The translations under genes were made by a program, and so were the position numbers. Positions 42,305 to 52,949 of a DNA stretch of 64,000 nucleotides are shown here, in pieces (position 1 is the first letter of the stretch; each line of letters starts with the position of its first letter). A model generated the notes under the pieces. The model made no database searches, was not told the DNA's origin, and worked only from the letters and a program-made list of their open reading frames with translations. This DNA is from Ditylenchus dipsaci (Eukaryota > Nematoda > Chromadorea > Rhabditida > Anguinidae): assembly GCA_004194705.1 (NCBI GenBank), contig SADC01000926.1, forward strand, positions 114,373 to 178,372, written 5' to 3'.

Positions 42305-42589
42305 TTAAAACTACGATTCCATCCCTGGGCAAAGTTTATTTAAAAGTCTTTTTTTTGGAAGATAAAAATCTCAAAAATAAAATATGATATCTTCCGCATC
42401 ATATAAGTTAAAAAGTATGTAATAATGATTAAAATCAGTTAAAGTTATATTTCTAACTATATTTATTTTTATACATTTTAGTTGTACAGGGTTAAGAAAC
42501 AACAAAATTTGCTATGCGAAATTGCAACAAGGTCTTAGTGCACCATGATTCAATGAAAAAATCATTTCATAGACTAACTGACAGCCCAA

Positions 42590-45500
42590 CTAGTATCCAG
42601 GAGCTGTTCTTGGAGGTGGACAATGATCACAACTACAAATACATACATTCATCGAAAGGCCAAGTCAATGAAAGCTTACCCTCCTTGCTGACCGACAGGT
42701 CCGTCTGGTCCTCGACCCCCATTACTGCCGGGAAGTCCATTGCGACTGAAATAAATTTTAGTGGTGGTTAAAGAGTGGCTTTGTTTACCCAATTATTCCT
42801 GGATCTCCTATGCTTCCCTGTTGACCTTGCTGTCCTGGTTTTCCTGTCAATTGCAAAATTATCCCATTGTTAAAAAAAGGATTGATTCTTATTAAAATTA
42901 ACGTTGAAAATGTAAATCTACCTTGTTGACCGGACTAAAATTTTGCATTTTTGATATAAAGCTAAAAATAATAATCCATTTTGATGTCACCTGTCCAGGG
43001 AAACCTGGTGGTCCTGGAGTTCCTGGAATGCCTGGGCTTCCCATCGGTCCTTCTACTTCAATCAAAACTCCTGGCTGTCCGGGTGGTCCAGCATCCCTTA
43101 AAATTACATTTTAAGTATTCAGTTAAGGAGTTATTACAAACCTGGGAACCCTGGCAATCCAGGTGGCCCCTGGTTTCCAACGCTGCCTGATGGACCGGCT
43201 GGGCTGACTAAAAATTTGGGTAATCACGTTTTAAATTTCTTCAAATGAGTGAAACCAACCCTTCCTGGCGGACCTTGGTTGCCTGGTAACCCTATAAATA
43301 GAAATTAGGGTTTTTTTTTATTTTATTGAAAGCATAACGTTTTCAACCTGAAGGACCTGCTAAACCACTTCTGCCCTACAATGGTGTATGAGACAATTTT
43401 ACTCAAATTTTCTGATATAATTGTTTTACCATCAAACCAGGCGGACCAGCTGGACAGTCTGCAAGTTATCCTTTAAGAAAAAATTTGTTGTTTTACCACA
43501 AGAACAAATACCAAAACAGAAATCTTCATAGTGAGGTAGGGCATTTAGAGGAGCGTCTTGTCCTGGTTGACCATCCAAACCCGCATCACCGTCTCTACCT
43601 GCCCATATTTGGTATTTATATAGTTGAAAGTTAATAGATAACTAAGCTCTAATTTTTTTTTGTCACTGGGTTGGACCCAATCGAAATAAAATCTAGATAT
43701 AACGATCCACTAGTTTTTTGTTGAATCAAGGGTTGACTTAAAATTTGAAGAAACCGTCATAACAAGCGCTGGCTTATTCTGTGCCTGAAGCTCCCCCTCA
43801 GTTCTAACAATTCACCTGTCAGGATAGCCAGATGCGAACATTTTGATCTTCGTACGCCCTTCTTATAAAAGGGCCATTGCCACCTGTTTTGAATTGTCCC
43901 TGCCAATTCAAAATTTCTCGCCTAATTATTGAATTTCTGCACGGATTTTTCAGCTCGGTTTCTAACAAAACAAGGTCGAGAATTTAATTTTAGGTTTAGT
44001 TTTGTTAGAAACCAAGTTGGAAAATCCGTACGGAACTTTAATGATTAGGAAAAAATTTGAACTGGCGGGGGCAACCGTTGTCGTAGACGGCAATGACCCT
44101 ACAAAAAATGACTTCCTCCCTCTTGGGTATTTTTTCAAACATTTGTTAAATTTTTGAATTAGGTGCAGCTTTAAATTAGAGATGGGCATTTGCGTTTGCC
44201 CAATACCAATACCAATATTTTTTGGCCCTCTCTAGACCCAATACCAATACCAATATTTCAAAGATGTGGACCCCAATATATTGCCCAATACCAATATTTT
44301 TTCAAAAGTCTATTTTTTCACCAAAATATTGAAAAAAGTCCCTAATTCAGTCTTATCTCGATTTAGTAACATGCTGGAACTGAATTTTTGGCCTAAAAAA
44401 ACGAAAATTGATTTATTTCGGTTTTTATTAGGTTATTAGTTGAAATGGGGTTATATTTAAAATTGGCCATAGAATTGTGAAAAATGGCCATAGAATATTT
44501 AATTTGGCCATAGATTTTTTGGCCATAGAATATTGAAAAATGGCCATAGATTTTTGAATTTTGGCCATAGATTTTTGAAAATTGGCCATAGATTTTTGAA
44601 AAATGGCCATAGAATACTGAAAAATGGCCATAGATCTCTAAATTTTAACCATACTCGCTCGAAATCATGTTTCAACCACTTTTTAAGATGCTCTTGAACC
44701 TGAAACATACTGAAAAGATGTTTTAAGGGTGTCGATGACACTTTTCCGAGAAAAAAAAATTCTGTAATTTTTCCGACCATTGGTCGTTCAGGGCGGTCAA
44801 AAAAATTTCTCGAAAATTGTCATCGACACCCTTAAAACATCTTTTCAGTATGTTTCAGGTTCAAGAGCATCTTAAAAAGTGGTTGAAACATGATTTCGAG
44901 CGAGTATGGCTAAAATTCAGAAATCTATGGCTAAAATTCAGAAATCTATGGCCATTTTTCAATATTCTATGGCCATTTTCAATATTCTATGGCCATTTTT
45001 CAATATTCTATGGCCATTTTTCACAATTCTATGGCCAAAAAAATCTATGGCCAAAATTAAATATTCTATGGCCATTTTTCACAATTCTATGGCCAAAATT
45101 AAATACCACCCGTTGAAATGTGCTCGGAAATCGAATAATCGAGCAATTTTTAAACTCAAGTTTTTATGAATTAAATTTCGGACGATCTGAATTTCGGACT
45201 AATTAACATTGGGGGATCGGATTTTGGACGAAAAATTAATGTCATTGCACCAGCTGTCGAATGTGGGAGAAATCATTTGAAATAAATCTTGTTATGGTGT
45301 TGCACAATTGTGGAAAAGAAAACTCTATTTTGTCGAAAAAAATCACTTCTGGGTCACTTTCTGGTTGTAAGAAGTTCCGAAATTAAAAAAATGAGTTTCC
45401 TCTGAAGCTATGCGGCAGTTGTTTTATTTGCCTTGCCAATTTTTAAAATAATTGATGTAGTGATCCAGAAAATTGTGAGACTGTTGATATTTGCTGATAA

Positions 45501-48500
45501 AGATGGTGTTAAGAGGAAAAACAAATTTGTTTGCATTTTGTTTTTCCGCTCGAGATAACTTTTTAAATATTCCGGATCTAAAGTACACACCCCTTCAAGT
45601 TTTTTCTTTGAAAAAAGACAATTTAACTGAATCAATGAAATAATAATAAATAAAATTTGTTTAATGTCATCCATTAGGCCAAAAAATTGAGAAAATATGA
45701 GTGAAAATTTGAAATTTCCATTAAAAAAATTTCATTATTTAGCACCCAATATCTTTGTCGAACCCAATACCAATACCAATATTTTCGAAAGTCACCAACC
45801 AATATCCCAATACCAATATTAACGCCTTTATTTGACCCAATACCCCAATATCCCAATACCAATATATTGTTTGTTCCCATCTCTACTTTAAATGCAGGGT
45901 ACGCCAGAGCCTTTTCTAACGTGCTTCAGCGTGCGGCTTCTTTAGATATAAAATCAAGATAACATTTTCTGGAGATACTTGCATACCCTTCTGTAAACCC
46001 ACCTCCCAAATCAACTTTTTTAACACTCCAACAGCCGAGCGACGAAATAAGTAGGTTGGACTCAGAATTTAATGCTGAATTCGAAAACGCAAAGAAATCG
46101 ACGAAAAAGAGCTTTAAGGGGTCAAACCCTCTTTTTTTTTTATCAAACAACCAAAAAAATGTGTGCATACATTTGCAATAAATTGTGAGCAAGAAACAAC
46201 CACTCATTTGATAGAGAAAATTTTTGAGCAATAACAAAAAAGCTTCGTTTTTAAAATTTTGACTTCTCACCAAAAATGCCTGTAAAATCTTGCAGAAGCG
46301 TGATACGCAAAAACAATTATAGCCATGTGAAAGAGCACAAAAAACTGGTTGTAAAAGTGCTTTATTTATATTAAGAACATCATGGTGTAATAGAGTTTTG
46401 GCGCTATTTTAAAAAGTGAAAAATCCTGACATCAGATTCGTGCTCAGCGTAGTCGATTCACTTCAAAACATATAACTGTCTGTCATTTTTCAAATTCCGC
46501 TCAAGACAATAAACATTTAAATTGACAAATATTGAATTATTTCAACTATTATTGTCTTGAGCGGAATTTGAAAAATGACAGTCAGTCATATGTAGAGTTG
46601 GGTTAATTACCGGTCATAATCTTTCGCGGTAATATTACCGGTCATAATCTTTTTTATCATATTAAAGAAAATTTTATCTCTTTTATTGCTTCTTTCTTTC
46701 GACTTTCTTGCACTCCTAAACAAACCTTATCAGTACCCTCAGTACTTTTATGCATTAACTAAACTTCAATTGCTTTTCTATATCCAGCTACCATCCAGTA
46801 CCCTCTACCTTGGTCACCCAACGCGAAAAGTCAAAATTTAGTCAAAAAAAACTGTCGTCCTCCACCTGAAAACATGTTTTCTACACGTTTCAGGCCCCTG
46901 CCCAACACACAAAAAGTGTTTCGAACTCTTTTTTGGAGGAGTTGGTGTACCGAATTTTTTTGAATTAGGTGCAGCTTTAAATGCCTTTTTTTTCCGAACT
47001 CCGGTCCAATTTCCTGCTTGTTGAAAAAGAATATGACCGATTTTTTTATTATCCGGTCGTAATCCAGATTATGGGCGGTAATATTACCAGATTATGACCG
47101 GTAATATTACCATTGCCGAACTCTAGTTATACGTTCTGAAAGCAGTTTAGAAGTAAATCAACTACGCTGAGCATGAATCTGATGTCAGAATTTTCACTTT
47201 TTAAAATAGCGCCAAAACTCTATTACACCATAATGTTCTTAATATAAATAAAGCACTTTTACAACCAGTTTTTTGTGCTCTTTCACATGGCTATAATTGT
47301 TTTTGCGTATCACGCTTCTGCAAGATTTTACAGGCATTTTTTGGTGAGAAGTCAAAATTTTAAAAACGAAGCTTTTTTGTTATTGCTCAAAAATTTTCTC
47401 TATCAAATGAGTGGTTGTTTCTTGCTCACAATTTATTGCAAATGTATGCACACATTTTTTTGGTTGTTTGATAAAAAAAAAAGAGGGTTTGACCCCCTTA
47501 AAGCTCTTTTTCGTCGATTTCTTTGCGTTTTCGAATTCAGCATTAAATTCTGAGTCCAACCTACTTATTTCGTCGCTCGGCCGCTGGAGTCTTAAAGTGG
47601 GCTAAACTACGGTATGTGGTACCGGCTCAGAACGACCGGAAATGATGTTCTAAAGCCGTTTTAACCGCTAAAAACAATAAAAAGGCATAAAAACTATTGG
47701 GAAAGCACTTTTCAGGTAAAATTTTTTTGAATAAAATTTAACTTTTTGCCTTGGGGTACTAAGGTAATTTAAGTCTGAAGGGTACCTAGATACCAAAAAA
47801 GATGGGATTTGAACATTGTTTTGTTGACTGGGGCCTACCGCATAAAAAAACTCTGATGCTACTATGATATATACAGGGGGGAGGGGTGTTATATCATAGT
47901 AGCGCCGAAACTCTGGTGTTCATACATGTTTTATGCATTCAGACTCTTTTTCGTGTATGCATTTGGGGAGAGAGGGTATATGCAAGTAGCGCCTATTTTC
48001 TTTATACAAAGGAATCGGACGAAAAGCGAAAGTCAACTCTTTGGATAAAGACAGGGTTTGACATTTGTGCTATGAAATAGCACAAATTCTGCACTCTGAA
48101 TAAAGGTCAGATGGTAATCTTGAGGAAAGCTCCAAATGTTTAACTTGCCTCTGAAACCATCCGAACCAGGTGGACCTAAAGCACTTTGCAGTTAAAATCA
48201 ATTTGCACAATTTTGACGACTTTTCTACCTGGATTTCCGGATGCTCCTACTCCACAACTAAAGAAATTAAATTAGCTTGGCAAAACTTTTGAATATTCAT
48301 TAAATCAAATACATAAAAAGCATGCAATCGGGTGTAGTTTTAGTATTTTTTGCAAGAAGCACAGAAAATGAAGGTCAATTTTTGTGAAGAAGACACCCCA
48401 CTTTCTCTGCGATATTTTTCTCTTCTTATTATTTTTTGGTTTTTTTGCCCTAAAAAAGAGATCACAACTTCAGAAACTCCTATAAATCCCGGGTCGTCAA

Positions 48501-49375
48501 CATTCAAATAAGCAAGAAATGTGAAAATTATGCCAGCAAACTATGCAGCAATTAAGTTTGAGGGAAACTATATATCAGAAAAAATTGCGATTTTTTCAAT
48601 ACCTGCATTGTTGTTGAGGCGCAGGGGCTGGAGCATACACCGGCGCTGGAGCATAAGAAGACACAACCGCAGCTGGAGCTGAATAACCGCTAGGCACTGT
48701 TGCATATGGAGGGCTAGAATAAGAGCCCCTATAGTTCCTGGCCCCTCTGGCTGCTTCTCCTGCAACTTGTTTTTGTTTTGGAAAAAGTTAATCATAAAAA
48801 GGGTTACTTGTAGATTGAAAAGAATTAAAGCCAGCCACCCCGCTAGCTCTTTGGTGGTATTCACTGTTGCGCTTTAAACGACTGGCCCTTTGTTCAGCTG
48901 GTAAATGGTCTTCCAACTGCACAAACTCACGCATTAGACCTTCGAAATAATGAAATTAGAGAATTGGGAAGCAAATTTTTTTTTCAAACCTTGAGCCCGA
49001 TGTTGGCAAAAGTCAATCTCTGTCTGAAAAAACTTTGATTTTTTGGAAAAATTCAGTTATTTTTGTACAAAAAGCCTAGCAAATTTATTTACTTTAAGCA
49101 GCCACCGATGTTTTGCGATTTTTCCCCAAAAACAATTATTTTCAAAAAAATAGATTAACCTGTAGACTTGATTGTATGTGTTGCCTAAAATAGTTTTCAA
49201 ACACTCAATCTCAATTTGGCTCAATTTACAAAATATTTTACATGTAGTTGTAAAGCATAGGGACTGCAATCACAGCTGTCAGGGTGGCCACTGTGGACAA
49301 AGCAATGCCCAAAAAGGCTAGGCGTTTGAAGTTGTCGGCTTCTTGACATTGCTGTTTCACATCATTTTTCTTCAT
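42590..49375 (-). CDS. Nematode cuticle collagen B (17 exons, intact frame)
   Basis: Structural collagen of the cuticle. Exons (descending): 49242-49375 (MKKNDV..., anchor LAFLGIALSTVATLTAVIAV), 49160-49184, 48990-49023 (TEIDFCQHRA), 48808-48939 (ASRLKR, the conserved basic processing box), 48603-48759 (Ala/Pro/Tyr-rich), 48229-48257 (CGVGASGNPG), 48149-48175, 43512-43598 (NALPHYEDFCF), 43430-43458 (DCPAGPPG), 43348-43375, 43256-43291, 43138-43207, 42991-43096, 42922-42934, 42789-42843, 42680-42745, 42590-42632 (CDHCPPPRTAPGY, stop). Total 1071 bases, a 356-residue frame, in the usual range for the family. Cysteine pairs flank the Gly-X-Y blocks as expected. The exon at 48149 uses a GC donor (GAG|GCAAGT), and the following intron is 4550 bases and packed with transposons. 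Arrangement and C-terminus match collagen A. Confidence 0.9.
43866..44102. mobile_element. TTAA-type MITE in the collagen B intron
   Basis: AGGGCCATTGCCACCTG ... CGGCAATGACCCT, same family arms as 19801 and 37085. The flanking TTAA has decayed (ATAA/ACAA). Confidence 0.75.
44177..45885. mobile_element. hAT-like element, 8-bp TSD CTTTAAAT
   Basis: TAGAGATGGGCATTTGCG ... GTTTGTTCCCATCTCTA, a classic hAT-like terminus. Perfect CTTTAAAT repeats at 44169-44176 and 45886-45893. The subterminal zone has CCCAATACCAATACCAATATT units at both ends. The interior has a large palindrome (44440-45115); 45120-45730 has no recognised gene. Confidence 0.85.
44440..45115. repeat. Palindrome of TGGCCATAGATTTTTGAA tandem units
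   Basis: Arms 44445-44760 and 44815-45112 are inverse, each with 8-10 copies of a 20-24-bp unit (TGGCCATAGATTTTTGAAAA) plus a unique ~140-bp inner part (AAAACATCTTTTCAGTATGTTTCAGG). The repeated W-P-F-F frames are artefacts. Confidence 0.9.
46010..47605. mobile_element. Long (~470-bp) terminal-inverted-repeat element in the collagen B intron
   Basis: Left arm about 46018-46490 and right arm about 47125-47600 are near-identical inverse copies (GCCGAGCGACGAAATAAGTAGG; GCGTGATACGCAAAAACAATT; CACCATGATGTTCTTAATA-like). Between them lie a hairpin (46485-46590, GTCATTTTTCAAATTCCGCTC) and a nested element at 46595-47123. The mirror-image open frames of ~90-115 codons in both arms are duplicates of each other and show no domain. 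Confidence 0.85.
46595..47123. mobile_element. Nested element with TTACCGGTCATAATC units
   Basis: AGAGTTGGGTTAATTACCGGTC and inverted end GAGTTCGGCAATGG, with GGTAATATTACCGGTCATAATC units on both sides. No coding seen. Confidence 0.65.
47606..48148. repeat. Intronic repeats including a partial GC-hairpin family copy
   Basis: Bases 47785-47960 match the outer arms of the 6620 repeat (ACCAAAAAAGATGGGATTTGAACA; GACTCTTTTTCGTG) and include an inverted ATGATATATACAGGGGGG / TATATCATAGTAGCGCC pair, another hint of the G-run TATATNACAGTAG motif. Confidence 0.55.
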
Positions 49376-49379
49376 TCTC

Positions 49380-51030
49380 TCTACAAGTTAAAGAAGGGGT
49401 GAAAGCTGTTAAGGAGATAGTCTCGACACGAAAGAATTTATCTAGCTTTTTTTTAAATGGTGTTTTAGAGCCAAGTTTTGTCGACAACTCGCTGTTGCCA
49501 TGTTCGACAAACGTGTATAGAATTAAAAGTTGGACTAGCATCATCAATATCAGTATTTCTGAATCTTTTCAAAAAATGCCTTAATAATTGAGATTAAAGG
49601 GGAAGAAAAACCACTGAAAAAGGTTGGTTAGCTTTCTATTATATTTCAATTTTTAGCACATTTTTTGAAGAAATTCATAAATTCTGATATTGATGATGCT
49701 AATCCGACTTTTAATTCTGCACAAGCTTGTCTGACATCGCAACACTGAGTTGTCGACAGAATATGGCTCATAAAACCACATTTAACAAATACTTGGATAA
49801 ATCCTTAGAACTTATTTATTCCGGGCGGCGCATTTCATATTTTTTTTGCAATCATGCTAAAACGTCGCCTTTGTAATTTTAATGCTCTTAACGCGATGAA
49901 ACCTTTGTTTTCTGACCCTTTTCACATAAAAAATCAATTTTTTGAAAAATTAATTTTGACTACAAATTTGACCAGAACCTCAATTTACCTGCGTCCCCAA
50001 GTCAAAATATCATATTTCAGTCAAAAATGTATTTTTCGAAAAATTGACTTTTTATGTTAGAAAATGTCAGAAAACAATGTTTTTATCGTTTTTAGAGTAT
50101 GGAGAATTACTTAGAAGATGATTCGGTATCCTTTACGAAAAATTGTGAAATGCGCCCCCAGACTAAATAAAGGGTAATATTTAATTCTATCCCCAAATCT
50201 CTGAAAAATGTCCCTAAATATTCTGAAATATGTCCCAAATTTTTATTCTTCCTTATTTCAGCTTTAAGTGATATGTTTTTTGATTGAAAAAGAGGCGATG
50301 CGAATTTATTTGACACCAAACATGTCACTTTTTGATTAAAAGTTCAAGTTTCACTGACCCTTTAAAGATTTTCACAATTTTCAGCCGAAATGTCAGAAGA
50401 TTTCTTACCACCCCACAGGGGCCCAAAATTTGAATTTATAATCATTAGCGGAATTTGGCGCCAAATGAAAAATTTGGAAAAATGGTCAATTTTGGACCAT
50501 GATTGTTTTGTGTTTCAGATATGATTTTTTTATAATTTTTTGTGAAATGCTATTGACCGAATAATTCCTCATACCGAGGGCTTTCGAATAAGCCATCACT
50601 TGCCCATGAAACCTGCAGAATTTCAAAACGACAATTGATTTCTGTTAAAAAAGTTTAAAAATTTTCTTTACCTGGTTGACTTTATTGAAATCCTAGAAAG
50701 TGTTTTTGTCATATTTTTCTCAAACGAAACCGAGGGCTTGATAGAGGAGTAAATTTGCTACATTTTGGTACTAAGGAGGTATGCAAAAAATGCAAATTTA
50801 TAGTGTTTTATGCAAAAGTTAGAAAAAAAAAGCAAAAACCACTATTTTTTACTCGGAAAAATGGCAGTTGTTTGCTTCAAGTGGTCTCTTATTTGTAAAA
50901 CTCTTGGTTTTGAAAATTCTATCTTGATAATTTGATAGAAGAGATTGTCAGCTTTCTTTTGGTATATAAAGATGCTAAAAAAATACAAAATTTGGTGTTT
51001 TCGATACAAAATAAATTCAAAATAATTTTA
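49380..51030. other. Intergenic; palindrome and TE-like text
   Basis: Bases about 49450-49790 form an inverted repeat (GTCGACAACTC; GATGATGCTAGTCC-type arms). Bases 49388-49436 (GCTGTTAAGGAGATAGTCTCGACA) are repeated inverted at 52595-52640. The remainder is AT-rich and I see no gene. Confidence 0.55.
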
Positions 51031-51073
51031 GATCTGTAGATGGTTTCCACCAGAAGAATGTGCGCTAAGCCAA

Positions 51074-51209
51074 ATGGACTGTCTCTCTCCGAAATTCGTG
51101 AGCCGCAGTCAGGAAAAGATGGAAAAAGAAAGGGCTGAACAAGCAGACGCAAATAGAAGCCAAAAGCAAGCAGAAGAACAAGCAAGAATGATGCGTAAAG
51201 CTCGCCTGG
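51074..51209 (+). other. Possible exon coding a Glu/Gln/Arg-rich segment
   Basis: Open frame starting MDCLSPKFVSRSQEKMEKER, then Gln/Glu/Ala-rich to RMMRKARL, ending at a good donor (CCTGG|GTAAGC). Composition and GC content resemble the next gene, but joining it to the exon at 51340 meets a stop just before the ATG at 51354. It may be a 5' exon of an alternative transcript or of a separate gene. Confidence 0.35.
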
Positions 51210-51353
51210 GTAAGCTATTTCTTCGTGTTGTACCTATTTTTAAGGCGTTTCTGCTTCAGTGAGCATATGCTCTCACTTCACAAGCTTAGCTTTTTTGTCG
51301 TTAAATTGCCTAAAGTTTTAGTTTTGATTGTTGCTAGCTCAGAGTTTGTCTAA

Positions 51354-52099
51354 ATGAAGCAAGGCAAATTTGGAAAGCAAAGCGCAGTGGGCAAGTCATC
51401 GTCTCAGTCTCTCAGGAACAAGCAGTCTAGCATGCTCAAAGTCAATTTCGGAGACAATCAGAAGTCTGGAGATCTTGGACCAAAGAAGAAGATCCCTAAG
51501 TTGGGTGACGAATCTCCCGGGTCCGATTCGTCTTCTGATGATGAAGGTTTGTTGTGTTCAAAACATGATTGCCAGGAAAACGCTGTTCTACTTTAGATCT
51601 TATGAATGCGATTCTTGGAAGCAACGATTCGTCGCAGGACTTTGCTGATGCTGCCTACAGCTCTTCGGGTGGCTCTTTTGATGAGGAAAGTGAGGGCTCC
51701 ACGGATGACGATGCTGAAATGTCCGAGAAAGGTAATCATTTCAGTGCGTCACTGCGATAATATTATCACATTTCAGCCAGTTTCGATGGGACCTTCAGTG
51801 ACGTGAAGCCAACGAAGAAGAGTGATGAGAAGAAGGTCGATTTCAACGGTGTCATCACTCAAATCTCGCGCAAGTCCGATGAGCTCAAGTCGCTGCCTGA
51901 AAACATGTTGAATGTCGCTCCTCCCAAAGGTGTAATTTGTACGTTGCAATACTTCCTAATTTTTCATGAACTGCTTCAGGTCATACTTGTGGCAATTAAA
52001 GGCGCTCGCAACGTGAAAGGCATCAATGAAAAGTGGAAGGAGAAGCTCTCAGAAGATCACAGAAAGGTCCACGCTGAAACTGGCAGAAACGAGATCTAG
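51354..52099 (+). CDS. Acidic Ser/Asp-rich protein of unknown function (4 exons)
   Basis: Exons 51354-51546, 51597-51731, 51777-51929 and 52002-52099, all phase-1 joins, give 192 residues. The start is the first ATG after an acceptor-like CTAGCTCAG (51333-51341), a plausible trans-splice or cis-splice site. Protein: basic Ser/Lys-rich N-terminus (MKQGKFGKQSAVGKSSSQSL), acidic runs GSDSSSDDE and DEESEGSTDDDAEMSEK, then KKVDFNGVITQISRKSDELK and a charged C-terminus GINEKWKEKLSEDHRKVHAE. No transmembrane segment or known domain is recognised. Introns are 45-72 bases. The last intron could instead end at the stronger CTTCAG (51979), which would truncate the protein. Codon composition is clearly GC-richer than the surroundings, supporting a real host gene. 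Possibly a nuclear or phosphorylated protein; that is inference. Confidence 0.65.
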
Positions 52100-52199
52100 C
52101 CGCAAAGTATTTTAAGCTAAACATCGCTCTCGTTGTCCTCCTTAGAATTGTGTTTTTGATGTAGTTGGTTAAATTTAGGAGTTTATGATTTGTTTCGAC

Positions 52200-52205
52200 A
52201 ATAAA
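52200..52205 (+). terminator. Polyadenylation signal of the acidic-protein gene
   Basis: AATAAA about 100 bases after the stop codon at 52097-52099, the expected place for a short nematode 3' UTR. Confidence 0.7.
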
Positions 52206-52710
52206 GAGACTTTATAATTGAGTTGAGCCTGGCTTTCCTTGTTTTCCCAGTTTTTACTACCCAGCTTTTGCATATTCTTCTCCTGCCCGAATATCCGAAA
52301 TTGTCTTTTTGATACTCATGAATCATGACATAGTTATTAAATAATTGTTCTCACATCTGCTATTTAACAGTATATGTATTCCCGTTTTTCGATTAGATAA
52401 AAGTGTTATGGGTATTCAGAAGTTCAAAATCCTATTTCACGCAAAAATTTAATTAAACTTTTGGATAAATAATTTGGATTTTTTTAAATATTGAAAAAAT
52501 TCATTCAAAAATTCTTGGCGTTTTGTTTAAGTTGAACTGATTATGAATTTAAATTTTGGGCCGCTGTGACCCCTAAATAAGTGCCAAATCCTTTCCTGTC
52601 GAGACTATCTCCTTAACAGCTTCACCCCTCCTTTAAGTGAAAAAATTTATGATGTCTCAGAATTTCGGAAACTTTGGAAAATAAGTACATTCGCTGGAAA
52701 AGGTATGTTT

Positions 52711-52949
52711 TTAAAGGGGCATGCCCGTGCGCGACACGGAGAAAAGGCCGGGACTAGCAGTTATTTTCTTTCTCGAAAGGTTTTTACATGCATTCTCATC
52801 TAGATTTTTCAAGTTTTAAGCCTATTTTTTTAAAAGTAGCATAAGGTCATTAACATCAGATTTGACGCAAAACAAGTGGAAAATGGGACAATTCAAAAAA
52901 ATTGTGGTCCCCGCTTAACTTTTCAAAACGCACGGGCATGCTCCTTTCC
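52711..52949. mobile_element. TTAA-type MITE (AGGGGCATGCCCGTG subfamily)
   Basis: TTAA|AGGGGCATGCCCGTGCGCGACACGG ... CGCACGGGCATGCTCCT|TTCC. Same subfamily as 58276-58510 (shared GACACGGAGAAAAGGC, TTTGACGCAAAAC, AAATTG.TGG.CCCCGC). Confidence 0.8.

Noticed and set aside
44428..45169. Frames with repeated LWPFF or SMAIFQ-like motifs
   Set aside because: Produced by the TGGCCATAGATTTTTGAA tandem palindrome.
45926..47553. Two matching 90-115-codon frames in mirror orientation
   Set aside because: They are the two arms of one long inverted repeat, Phe/Leu-rich, with no domain and an interrupted C-terminal part in one arm; likely arm identity, not a duplicated gene.
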